Source of the DNA: Prochlorococcus sp. AG-347-I06
GTDB taxonomy: Bacteria; Cyanobacteriota; Cyanobacteriia; PCC-6307; Cyanobiaceae
NCBI GenBank assembly: GCA_003281605.1
Contig: QCBM01000002.1
Span: 186,001-250,000 of the forward strand
DNA: 64,000 nucleotides
Direction: 5' to 3'
Made by a program: the position numbers and the translations under genes. Position 1 is the stretch's first letter, and the number at the start of each line of letters is the position of its first letter. Positions 20,211-29,200 of this stretch are shown here, piece after piece. The notes beneath the pieces were generated by a model, which ran no database searches, was not told the DNA's origin, and saw only the letters and a list, made by a program, of their open reading frames with translations.

Positions 20211-20972
20211 TTAAGTAGTAAATAAAACTTCTTTAATTAAAGATTCAGTAAATTCTTTACCAAACAAACTGGACAACATTGGCCTCGCTGGATCGTTATC
20301 TCTTCTATATTTCAAATAATTATTTTGACCGTTTAATAATTCTTTTTGCAGTTCATTATTGACTTCTTTGCTTTCGAAAAGAATTTCCAAATACAAATCA
20401 AGATAATCCTTAAATGAGGTATAAAGCTGATTAGCAATTAAAAAATCACTTCTTTCTTCTTTAGGTAATTTTGACCATATTGCTCCTGGAGAAAAAAATC
20501 TAGCTACATCCTCAGACATTTCTTCAGCTAATGGGAGTGATGAATGACAATGATTTTTGAGTTTGATAAGTTTTTCAAGTAACTGATTATTGTATTGATT
20601 TTTTATTTTTAATGAGGGCTGAAAATCTAACACTAATAAATAACTTTTAGGGAGAGAAACAAAATCTACTCCAAAAAATGGGACGTTATAAATAGTATTA
20701 GGAATAATTAAAAAATTTAAAACAGAATAATTTGGACTATTTATACACACTGCTCTTGCGAATTGAATTCTTTTTTTATGCGTTACACCCCAAGTAGAGA
20801 GATTCACATTTTTTTTTGATTTTTTTGAACCATAAGTTGAATCTTTATAAGAATATTCCGAGGGTATTATTTTTTCTAAACAGTTATATTTACTTAAATT
20901 ATTTGTTAAATATTTTAAAAAATTATGCCATCTCCAATCTGACCTGTAAAAAATAGTATCTTGTATTAACAT
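20211..20972 (-). CDS. pebB: Phycoerythrobilin:ferredoxin oxidoreductase
   Basis: 253 aa ferredoxin-dependent bilin reductase; abuts pebA and ho1; '[22 protein letters not shown]'. Confidence 0.88.
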   Translation of the reverse strand: MLIQDTIFYRSDWRWHNFLKYLTNNLSKYNCLEKIIPSEYSYKDSTYGSKKSKKNVNLSTWGVTHKKRIQFARAVCINSPNYSVLNFLIIPNTIYNVPFFGVDFVSLPKSYLLVLDFQPSLKIKNQYNNQLLEKLIKLKNHCHSSLPLAEEMSEDVARFFSPGAIWSKLPKEERSDFLIANQLYTSFKDYLDLYLEILFESKEVNNELQKELLNGQNNYLKYRRDNDPARPMLSSLFGKEFTESLIKEVLFTT

Positions 20973-21683
20973 TCAATAAATACTCTCATTATTTAATGTA
21001 AAAAGGAATTTATTGACAAATTTTTTTGTCCATTTTTCTCCAAAAAAAGATTTAAACAATTTATCTGCAGGGTCTTTTTCAAAACTATACTTATCATATT
21101 TAATTTGATTAATCTTAATTTCTTCTGCATTTAAGAATTGATTAACAGGATTCGATTTGTGAATGTTCAAATAATTATTTACAAATGAATGGAATATATT
21201 ATTTAAATCTCTATCAAGATTTAATTTATTTCCTCTACATATAATTACCCATGGCGAAAAATACTTTTTTGAATCATATATATTCTTCATTTTATTATTA
21301 TCAAATGCAGCATATTTTTTTTTAATAATACCTAAACTTGAACAATATTTTTCGAGATATTTTCCTTCTTGAATTAAAGGTTGATAATCAAGTATTGCTA
21401 ATAACTTTTGAGAAGTTCCAAACCATAAAATATCAGCTCCTAAAATAGGCATTTCACTATCAAAATTAGGATATGCAACCGTATTAAACACTTGCAGTTT
21501 TTTGCCACCCTCTAATCTTGTTATTCGCCACTTTCTATATTCGGGAGATGAAAAAAGCCAATTCTTAATAATATATTTTGAGTCTTCATTGTGATGTTCT
21601 TTAAATTCGCTAGATATTTGTACTTCATGACCATTTAATTCATCAATATTGGTTTTAAGGAAATCAACTAATGAATCAAACAT
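20973..21683 (-). CDS. pebA: 15,16-dihydrobiliverdin:ferredoxin oxidoreductase
   Basis: 236 aa; '[57 protein letters not shown]'. Confidence 0.9.
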   Translation of the reverse strand: MFDSLVDFLKTNIDELNGHEVQISSEFKEHHNEDSKYIIKNWLFSSPEYRKWRITRLEGGKKLQVFNTVAYPNFDSEMPILGADILWFGTSQKLLAILDYQPLIQEGKYLEKYCSSLGIIKKKYAAFDNNKMKNIYDSKKYFSPWVIICRGNKLNLDRDLNNIFHSFVNNYLNIHKSNPVNQFLNAEEIKINQIKYDKYSFEKDPADKLFKSFFGEKWTKKFVNKFLFTLNNESIY

Positions 21684-21688
21684 AAATA

Positions 21689-22399
21689 TTAGGTCTCGGT
21701 ACTTCCTTTCCTGACTTTTTTTGTAATGTAATTGAATACAATCTTGCCTAAAACAGCAATCAAGTTACCTTCAAGCTCCTTAAACATTTTCATATTGTAA
21801 GTAAAAGCTTGATTAGCTTCATCAATAATTTGATCAGCAGTCTTTTGATTTATTGGAAGTTGATTCAAAGTAAGGGAATATTCTTCCTTGAATTTCTTTT
21901 CATCAGCTATTAATTCAAACTCATAAAAATTTAAACCATCATTTCCCTGCAAATTTAATGCTTTTTTAGCGATCCTTTTCAAGATTTGCCCTCCAGATAA
22001 ATCTCCTATATAGCGAGTATAGTGGTGACCAACTAATAGCTCTGGTGAATTTTTTGCGACCTCTCGGATTCTTTCAACGTATTCTTTTGCTGAGTGAGAA
22101 ATATTAATTTCATTCTTCCAGTTTTCACCAAAATAAAATTTAAGATCATTTACAAGAGTTTCTTTCCTGTATAACGATTTAAAACCTATAGGTTTTATTA
22201 CGGGATGTTCCTCATTGACCAGTCTTTCAATTTCTTCTTCCATAGCTTCATAAACAAAATATAAATCACTAATTAATTTTCTGTAAGATTTTTTTTCAAC
22301 AACTCCTTTTAAAAAACAAGCCACAAAGCCAGTATTTTCTGCCATAGTATGGGATTTTTTTGTCCCTTCTCTTAATTGTCCCGCAAGAGCAACTGCCAT
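21689..22399 (-). CDS. ho1: Heme oxygenase
   Basis: 236 aa; '[32 protein letters not shown]', '[16 protein letters not shown]'. Confidence 0.95.
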   Translation of the reverse strand: MAVALAGQLREGTKKSHTMAENTGFVACFLKGVVEKKSYRKLISDLYFVYEAMEEEIERLVNEEHPVIKPIGFKSLYRKETLVNDLKFYFGENWKNEINISHSAKEYVERIREVAKNSPELLVGHHYTRYIGDLSGGQILKRIAKKALNLQGNDGLNFYEFELIADEKKFKEEYSLTLNQLPINQKTADQIIDEANQAFTYNMKMFKELEGNLIAVLGKIVFNYITKKVRKGSTET

Positions 22400-22456
22400 A
22401 TATTTTGAATTATTTTTGTAAGTTTATTTAATCTACAAGGAAAATACATAAAACAG

Positions 22457-22888
22457 CTAATTTTTGTTACCAGCAGATGTTGTAGAAAATAACTTATAAA
22501 GTTCTTTACAAACCAAAAAAAGGTTATCTTTTTGTTCCTTTTGCGGTAAATGAGTACCAGTCATTTCCCAATCACCGATTGTAGCCACTCTCCATCTCTC
22601 GGAGGGAACAATCATACCTCGCATTATTATTCCCAACAATTTCGGAACTCTGACATTATTATCATTTTCAATTCTTAATTGTAAGAGTATTGCTCTACAT
22701 TCAATAAGAGGACTCCAACCAGGGAAATGAAACGCAAAATCAATAGTATCTTGCATGGATTCATTATTTGAATTGTCCCAGGGACTAAAGTTTACACTTG
22801 CATCTGGAAAATATTTCCGAAACAAAGCTGCAGTGGAAGCAATTTTATTAGCTATTTCAACATTACTTACATTTGAACTCGCATTCAT
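22457..22888 (-). CDS. Conserved hypothetical protein upstream of ho1-pebA-pebB
   Basis: 143-aa ORF, co-oriented, 57 nt upstream of ho1. Confidence 0.7.
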   Translation of the reverse strand: MNASSNVSNVEIANKIASTAALFRKYFPDASVNFSPWDNSNNESMQDTIDFAFHFPGWSPLIECRAILLQLRIENDNNVRVPKLLGIIMRGMIVPSERWRVATIGDWEMTGTHLPQKEQKDNLFLVCKELYKLFSTTSAGNKN

Positions 22889-23036
22889 AAGTAGCTGAGT
22901 ATTTTTTTTGAAAATGACATAATTTGCTTTAACTTGCTTATTAACTACTTTTTCTTTTAATATAGATGTTGAAATGCTGATCTATAAAATATTTTCTATT
23001 CACATTTGAATAATAAATTTCTAGGTTTTAAAGAAA

Positions 23037-23080
23037 ATAACTCATTGCAAATTACAATACGAGGAACTTCAATGAGTTAT
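23037..23080 (+). promoter_or_regulatory. Leader hairpin upstream of icd
   Basis: ATAACTCATTG / CAATGAGTTAT perfect 11-bp arms, 22-nt loop, followed by CTTTTATT and the icd ATG at 23100. Confidence 0.55.
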
Positions 23081-23099
23081 CTTTTATTAATTCAATGCT

Positions 23100-24524
23100 A
23101 TGCCAAAATTTGAAAAATTAACCTTACCTAATGAAGGCGAGATAATAACTTTTAATCAAGGCAAACCTAATGTTCCTAATAATCCAATTGTCCCATTTAT
23201 TAGGGGTGATGGTACTGGAGTCGATATTTGGCCTGCAACTCAAATCGTTCTTGATTCAGCGATTAAAAAAAGCTATGGAGATGAAAGAAAAATTAATTGG
23301 TTTAAAGTTTATGCAGGCGATGAAGCTTGTGAACTTTATGGAACATATAACTATCTCCCTCAAGATACTATTGAAGCAATCAAACACTTTGGTGTAGCCA
23401 TCAAAGGTCCTTTAACGACTCCTATCGGTGGAGGTATTAGATCTCTTAATGTTGCACTAAGGCAAATATTTGATTTATATAGCTGTGTTAGACCATGCAA
23501 ATATTATTCAGGAACTCCAAGCCCTCACAAAAATCCCCAAAATTTAGACGTTATTGTTTATAGGGAAAATACTGAGGATATCTACATGGGAATTGAATGG
23601 GAAGCGGAAGATAATAATTGTCTTGAATTAATTAATCACTTAAATAACTTTGTCATCCCAAACAGTAAAAATTTAAAAAATAGATCTATCCCAGATGGAT
23701 CAGGTATTGGAATAAAACCGGTGAGTAAATCTGGTAGCCAAAGGCATATTAGAAAAGCTATTGAACATGCCAAAAGATTATCAGGAGATAAAAGGCATGT
23801 GACTCTTGTACATAAAGGGAATATTATGAAATATACAGAAGGTGCATTTAGAGATTGGGGATATGAATTAGCAGTAAATGAATTTAGAGAAGATTGCATT
23901 ACAGAGAGAGAAAGCTGGATTTTAGATAATATTCAGAAAAACCCAGAAATTACAATTGAAAATAATGCTCGAAAAATTGAACCAGGTTTTGATAAGCTTA
24001 CAAATAACAAAAAAGCATTCATTTGCGAAGAAATTAAAGAAGTTATTGCATCAATATCAAATTCTCACGGAGATGGGAAATGGAGAGAACTTATTCTTGT
24101 TGATGATCGAATAGCTGATAGTATATTTCAACAAATTCAAACTAGACCTCAAGAATATTCGATTCTTGCAACCTTAAATCTCAATGGAGACTATGTTTCT
24201 GATGCAGCTGCAGCAATTGTTGGTGGTCTGGGTATGGCTCCTGGTGCAAATATTGGAGATAATGCAGCAATTTTCGAAGCTACGCACGGTACTGCGCCAA
24301 AACATGCAGGCTTAAATAAGATTAATCCAGGCTCAGTAATTCTTAGTGGTGTAATGATGCTTGAATATTTTGGTTGGGATGAGGCAGCTAACTTAATTAC
24401 TAATGGTTTAAGTAAGGCAATAGAACAAAAAAAAGTCACCTATGATCTAGCACGCTTAATGGAACCAAAAGTAGAACCTTTATCCTGCAGCAGTTTTGCT
24501 GAAGAAATTATCTCAAATTTCTAA
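23100..24524 (+). CDS. icd: NADP-dependent isocitrate dehydrogenase
   Basis: 474 aa; 'IPFIRGDGTGVDIWPA'-type start, 'NVALRQIFDLYSCVRPCKYY', 'VYRENTEDIYMGIEW', 'FEATHGTAPKHAGLNKINPGSVILSGVMMLEY'. Confidence 0.96.
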   Translation: MPKFEKLTLPNEGEIITFNQGKPNVPNNPIVPFIRGDGTGVDIWPATQIVLDSAIKKSYGDERKINWFKVYAGDEACELYGTYNYLPQDTIEAIKHFGVAIKGPLTTPIGGGIRSLNVALRQIFDLYSCVRPCKYYSGTPSPHKNPQNLDVIVYRENTEDIYMGIEWEAEDNNCLELINHLNNFVIPNSKNLKNRSIPDGSGIGIKPVSKSGSQRHIRKAIEHAKRLSGDKRHVTLVHKGNIMKYTEGAFRDWGYELAVNEFREDCITERESWILDNIQKNPEITIENNARKIEPGFDKLTNNKKAFICEEIKEVIASISNSHGDGKWRELILVDDRIADSIFQQIQTRPQEYSILATLNLNGDYVSDAAAAIVGGLGMAPGANIGDNAAIFEATHGTAPKHAGLNKINPGSVILSGVMMLEYFGWDEAANLITNGLSKAIEQKKVTYDLARLMEPKVEPLSCSSFAEEIISNF

Positions 24525-24526
24525 TT

Positions 24527-25876
24527 TTAAAAATTATTTTTATTTTCAAAAACTTTCCAAATATTAACCAGTGAATCTTTAGTTCCAATGTTTCCAGGAT
24601 GAGTAATAATGGGAAGTTTTTCGCCATTTTTTAGGTTGTAAGTCACCACTGAAATGCCAGTTAAAATCTGTCCTTCAAGATAAACAAAATCTGCATTAAG
24701 TCCTTTGCTAAGAATCAAATTTGTTGTTATTCCACCTTTTGAAATCAAATATCCTATTTCATCCTTCAAATCTGCTACTAATTCAGCAATAAAACAAGCA
24801 AGTAAATTATAAAAATTAAATAGTTCAGAAGAATCTAAAGACATAAATTTTCTTGAAGTAAACAAAACAGGAGTTTTTCCTTTCTCAAAAGAAAATCTAA
24901 TTTCTTTTAAAAATCTATTTTTAAACAAATTCCTTCGCTTCTGATTATTATCTGATGAAGTAATTTTAAAGAATTCAAAAACATCTAATTCAACTGGATT
25001 ACAATTACTTATCTCTAACAAATTATTCAATTGTATTGTTGAAAGTTCTACATAAGATCCAACAATTATCAGTCCAGGAAGAAAATACTTTGCTTTATTT
25101 CTTATTCTTAAATTAGAGAAAAATTTTTCACCCTTAGAGACACTTTTTTTCTCAGAAATTGAACTTATAAAACTTGCTGCAGTTCGAAAAAGGAATTTTT
25201 TTTGTTTATTTAATTTTTTAATTATTAAAGAAAATTTTTTTAGTTGAGAATAATTTTCTACATCTACAACTACATGTTTATTATTCTTCAAGTTCTTTAG
25301 TGTATTAAAAACAATATTATTTTCTTCATCATTTAGCATTTCGATATCTGATAATAAAAGATTTTGAATATCTTCAAAATTTATTTGCGATTTACTCTGC
25401 TGAAATAAAAGATTCTTGACATTACTTGTCTCGTATCCAAAAATTTTATCTGCTGCAAAAATAGTTTGACTAATAGGAGTTTTATCAACAAAATGAGATC
25501 CATTAATTGTAAATCTTTTACCCTCTATGAAAGCTGGAATATGAAAAGTAGCATCAAAAGGACCCAAGCAACTATTTATAGCAATTGGCTCTAAAAAGTT
25601 ATGTCCTCGAAGTGTAGAGTCTCCTCTACTTATAAAGATAATTTCTTCTTCATAGGCTTTAGAAGTAATTACATCCTTAAGATTTTTGCAAATTTCCTCT
25701 ATTGTTAATTTCGCATCATTTTCCGATAGTGACCTTGTATTAGCCAAAATAAAAAATAAATTAGATTTAGATTCAAAACCTTTGGCTAAAGTTGAGAAGT
25801 CCCACTTAAGCAGTAATAAGCAATCATGAACAGTTTGAGAGCCTGTGGGATCATCATCTATAACGACAAATTTCAT
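24527..25876 (-). CDS. Four-carbon acid sugar kinase-like (DUF1537/YgbK) protein
   Basis: 449 aa; 'VIDDDPTGSQTVHDC', 'FISRGDSTLRGHNFLEP', 'PAFIEGKRFTINGSHFV', 'LISKGGITTNLIL', 'THPGNIGTKDSLVNIW'. Confidence 0.85.
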   Translation of the reverse strand: MKFVVIDDDPTGSQTVHDCLLLLKWDFSTLAKGFESKSNLFFILANTRSLSENDAKLTIEEICKNLKDVITSKAYEEEIIFISRGDSTLRGHNFLEPIAINSCLGPFDATFHIPAFIEGKRFTINGSHFVDKTPISQTIFAADKIFGYETSNVKNLLFQQSKSQINFEDIQNLLLSDIEMLNDEENNIVFNTLKNLKNNKHVVVDVENYSQLKKFSLIIKKLNKQKKFLFRTAASFISSISEKKSVSKGEKFFSNLRIRNKAKYFLPGLIIVGSYVELSTIQLNNLLEISNCNPVELDVFEFFKITSSDNNQKRRNLFKNRFLKEIRFSFEKGKTPVLFTSRKFMSLDSSELFNFYNLLACFIAELVADLKDEIGYLISKGGITTNLILSKGLNADFVYLEGQILTGISVVTYNLKNGEKLPIITHPGNIGTKDSLVNIWKVFENKNNF

Positions 25877-25889
25877 AAGTATTACAAAA

Positions 25890-26744
25890 TTACTTAAGAG
25901 ATTTTATTTGTATTGAAGCATTTAACCTTTTACTATCATTTGAAGGAATCATAATGCTTCTAAATCCATCAACAAAAGAATTTCGGGGACTAGTCCAAGG
26001 TTCGAGACATATCATTCTTCTTGGAGGATCACTCCAAATAACGCCTATATCAAAAGGATATGGATGATCTAAAGTTACTTCTCTTTTAAAAATTTTATCT
26101 CTAAAAGAGCTTCTACCGGAAGTATACATAAGAAGATCAACGCCTAAATTAATTTTGTTTAATTCATCCAAAGTATTACTTATAGTATTTCTTTCTTGAT
26201 CCTGACAATTAAGTGGATTATCAACAAACTCTAAATTTTTGAAATCTGAAATATTAAAATAAGGATGCAAACCAAAATTTATAGGCATAGCAAAGTCTGT
26301 TTTGTTATTGATTGTAATTTCAAATTCTAAACAGTTGATTTTTAAGGTAACTTCAATTTTTAGTTCGAAATCGAAAGGATAATATTTTTTGGTTTTTTTA
26401 GATGCATTTAAGAATAAGCATAAAAATTTTTCATTTTCATTGAAGGAGCATTGCCATTGCAAATCCCTAGCGAAACCATGTTGTGGAAATTGCAAATAAT
26501 CATTTCCAAATACTGAACTAGAGGTATTGAGATTTCCACAAATTGGAAACAAGATAGGAATGCCTCCCCTAATACTTTTTGTCTTGTCCATAAATCTTGT
26601 TTCATCGAAATAAAGTATTTCATTACCATCCGAAACCCAATTTGTAATAACGCCTCCTCTTTCAGGACAAAATTTAATGTAATTGTTTTTATCTAATTGA
26701 AAGACAAAAATTCCTTGGTCTTTATTAAATAATTCAAGTTTCAC
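25890..26744 (-). CDS. Aldose 1-epimerase family protein
   Basis: 284 aa; 'FCPERGGVITNWVSDGNEILYFDE', 'SIRGGIPILFPICGNL', 'QHGFARDLQW', 'NFGLHPYF'. Confidence 0.87.
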   Translation of the reverse strand: MKLELFNKDQGIFVFQLDKNNYIKFCPERGGVITNWVSDGNEILYFDETRFMDKTKSIRGGIPILFPICGNLNTSSSVFGNDYLQFPQHGFARDLQWQCSFNENEKFLCLFLNASKKTKKYYPFDFELKIEVTLKINCLEFEITINNKTDFAMPINFGLHPYFNISDFKNLEFVDNPLNCQDQERNTISNTLDELNKINLGVDLLMYTSGRSSFRDKIFKREVTLDHPYPFDIGVIWSDPPRRMICLEPWTSPRNSFVDGFRSIMIPSNDSKRLNASIQIKSLK

Positions 26745-26753
26745 AATTATTAC

Positions 26754-27653
26754 TTAAAGAGAGTCAACCCAATCCAAAATATACTGATTAACTAATTCAG
26801 GTATCTCATCATGAGGACAATGTCCTGCATCAAGAATAATTTCTTTTGTATTCTTTGGTGTAAATTTTTTGTATAGATTTCTTTTTTTTGGAGTATTCAT
26901 CCATGGATCTTTCCCTCCCCAAAGAAGTAATAATGGTGCATTTAGTTTTGCGAATAACTTATCCAACGGCAATCCCTGAGGACCTGACGGATTAAATACA
27001 CTTCTAAAAACATTAAAAGCTCCGAAATCTAGAGAAGGCTTCCTAATTGATTCAACTAAAAAATCATCAACATTTTTTTTATCAACATAAACTTGATTCA
27101 AAGTTTTTTTAATATTTTTTGGATTTCTCATATTCTCAAAAATCAAACGTTGAAGAACAATATTTTTCAAAAATATGCCGGCAACTGTTTCAATTGAAGT
27201 TTGTAACATATTTTTTTTGATAGTTTTTTCTTCACTAAAATATCCAGCAGCATTTAGTAATATCACTCCTGCGTTTAACTCATTTAATTCTGCACCAGCT
27301 GCTAATGCTGCGTAACCACCTAATGAATTTCCAACAACAATTGTTGGTTTTTTTATTTTCTCTTTTACATAAGCGACAACCTGATCTTTCCATAAAGATC
27401 CCGAGTATTCGACGTCTTGAGGCTTAGGACTTTTTCCAAAACCGAGTAAATCTACAGCATGAACTTCGTATTTTGTACTCAAAACAGGAATATTAAATCT
27501 CCAATGATCCGTAGAAGCACCGAAACCATGAATTAATAAAATTGCGTATTCTTTTAATGTTTTCTGAGGCTTAGCTGAAACAGTATGTATTGGGTAATTT
27601 AAAAAATTCCAGTCATAATTTACATCACTATCTATCAGAGCTGATTTTTCCAT
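26754..27653 (-). CDS. Alpha/beta hydrolase
   Basis: 299 aa; 'LLIHGFGASTDHWRFN', nucleophile elbow GNSLGG, terminal 'DAGHCPHDEIPELVN'. Confidence 0.92.
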   Translation of the reverse strand: MEKSALIDSDVNYDWNFLNYPIHTVSAKPQKTLKEYAILLIHGFGASTDHWRFNIPVLSTKYEVHAVDLLGFGKSPKPQDVEYSGSLWKDQVVAYVKEKIKKPTIVVGNSLGGYAALAAGAELNELNAGVILLNAAGYFSEEKTIKKNMLQTSIETVAGIFLKNIVLQRLIFENMRNPKNIKKTLNQVYVDKKNVDDFLVESIRKPSLDFGAFNVFRSVFNPSGPQGLPLDKLFAKLNAPLLLLWGGKDPWMNTPKKRNLYKKFTPKNTKEIILDAGHCPHDEIPELVNQYILDWVDSL

Positions 27654-27696
27654 TTAACGAAAATACTATATTGATTAATACTAATAAAATTATTTC

Positions 27697-29064
27697 CTAA
27701 AGAAGACCTACAGGATCAGCTGCAACATCATCTGAAATTTTATTGCCATCATTTGGTGGCTTATCTTTTAAAACAATTCTCAAAAGAACAGGTGCAAGAA
27801 ATGTAGTTCCAATAACCATTAATAAAATAGCTGCTTCAAGAGAAGGAGTTAACAACTTAGCACTTGTTCCTAGCCCAAGGAAAATTAAACCAACCTCTCC
27901 TCTAGGCATCATTCCCAAACCTACAACTAATCTATTTGTAGGTTTATCACTCGAAAATACCCATCCGGCAGCAATTTTTCCAATAATTGCTACAACTAAT
28001 AAAAATCCTGCAACTACAAGAGCTGACCTACTTGTTGGATCCAGTGGATTGATAACTGATAAATCCATTCCGGCTCCTACTAAGACAAAGAAAATAGTTG
28101 CGAATAAGGATACTAAAGGTAAAACGGATTGTTGAATTGCGTGATTATTTTTAGAGCTACTAAGAATTAGTCCAGCTGCAAAAGCACCTAAAGCTGCTTC
28201 CAATCCAATAGCTGTTGCCACAAAACAACACAGCACAAGTATCACAAAAGAAGCTACCACAACGGCACCAGGAGCCTTTAATCTATCCAATAACCAATCA
28301 AACCCTGGGGCTGCTGTTCTACTTAATGCGATAGCAGCAATAACAAATACTACTGCTGCAGCAACTAATTTAACAATAGGAGCAATTTCTAAAGTACCTC
28401 CTGCAGCAAGAGCCACAACAACAGCCAGAATTACAATTCCCAAAATATCATCTAGAACTGCTGCACCAATGACAATCTGTCCTTCTCTGGTTTTTAAATA
28501 TCCCAACTCACCAAAAACACTAGCAGTAATTCCTATACTTGTAGCTGTCATAGATGCTCCAGCAAAAACTGCTGGAATAAGATCTACCTGGAAAATAAAC
28601 ATTAATCCAAGAGTTCCAAAGGCAAAAGGTAAAATTACACCAGCCATAGCAACTGTAAAAGCCTGAGCTCCCACAGCTACTAATTCTTCTAACTCACTTT
28701 CTAATCCTGTTAAAAATAAAAGAGCATATAAGCCAAGAGTTGCTACTGCTTGGAGGGATGGAAAACTTTCGAAATAAACATCAGGTACTGCTTCTGGGGG
28801 AATTGACGCCAACGAGCTTATAACATTTACAAGTCCTTCATTTAATTCGGTTCCAGCCGAGGGCGGTATCAACAAATGGAATCCTGATGCTCCTATTACA
28901 ACCCCTGCAAGAAGCTCGCCTACGATCGTTGGTAAACTTAGTCTTACTAAGACTTCTGCTAATGCTCTTGCAGCTAAAAATATCAATAGAAACCTTATAA
29001 CTCCTATCAACGTTTCAGCAACTTCTAAATCATGTGCACTTAATTCAGCAAGTAAACAATACAT
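27697..29064 (-). CDS. CPA2-family Na+/H+ antiporter
   Basis: 455 aa polytopic; 'LPTIVGELLAGVVIGASGFHLL', 'ASMTATSIGITASVFGELGYLKTREGQIVIGAAVLDDILGIVILA', 'GLGMMPRGEVGLIFLGLG'. Confidence 0.92.
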   Translation of the reverse strand: MYCLLAELSAHDLEVAETLIGVIRFLLIFLAARALAEVLVRLSLPTIVGELLAGVVIGASGFHLLIPPSAGTELNEGLVNVISSLASIPPEAVPDVYFESFPSLQAVATLGLYALLFLTGLESELEELVAVGAQAFTVAMAGVILPFAFGTLGLMFIFQVDLIPAVFAGASMTATSIGITASVFGELGYLKTREGQIVIGAAVLDDILGIVILAVVVALAAGGTLEIAPIVKLVAAAVVFVIAAIALSRTAAPGFDWLLDRLKAPGAVVVASFVILVLCCFVATAIGLEAALGAFAAGLILSSSKNNHAIQQSVLPLVSLFATIFFVLVGAGMDLSVINPLDPTSRSALVVAGFLLVVAIIGKIAAGWVFSSDKPTNRLVVGLGMMPRGEVGLIFLGLGTSAKLLTPSLEAAILLMVIGTTFLAPVLLRIVLKDKPPNDGNKISDDVAADPVGLL

Positions 29065-29200
29065 ATGAATTGAGAGAAAAAATAAACTACCTAATTGGAA
29101 GATAGTTTATTGAGGGCCCACTTTAAGAAATATGTAAGAAAAAAGCAAAAATACTCAACAAGTGTGGATCTGAAGGTACAACAAAGAAATTTTCAAAAAA

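Noticed and set aside
27743-28135. 130-aa plus-strand ORF
   Set aside because: Antisense to the strongly supported CPA2 antiporter; composition looks like mirror coding.
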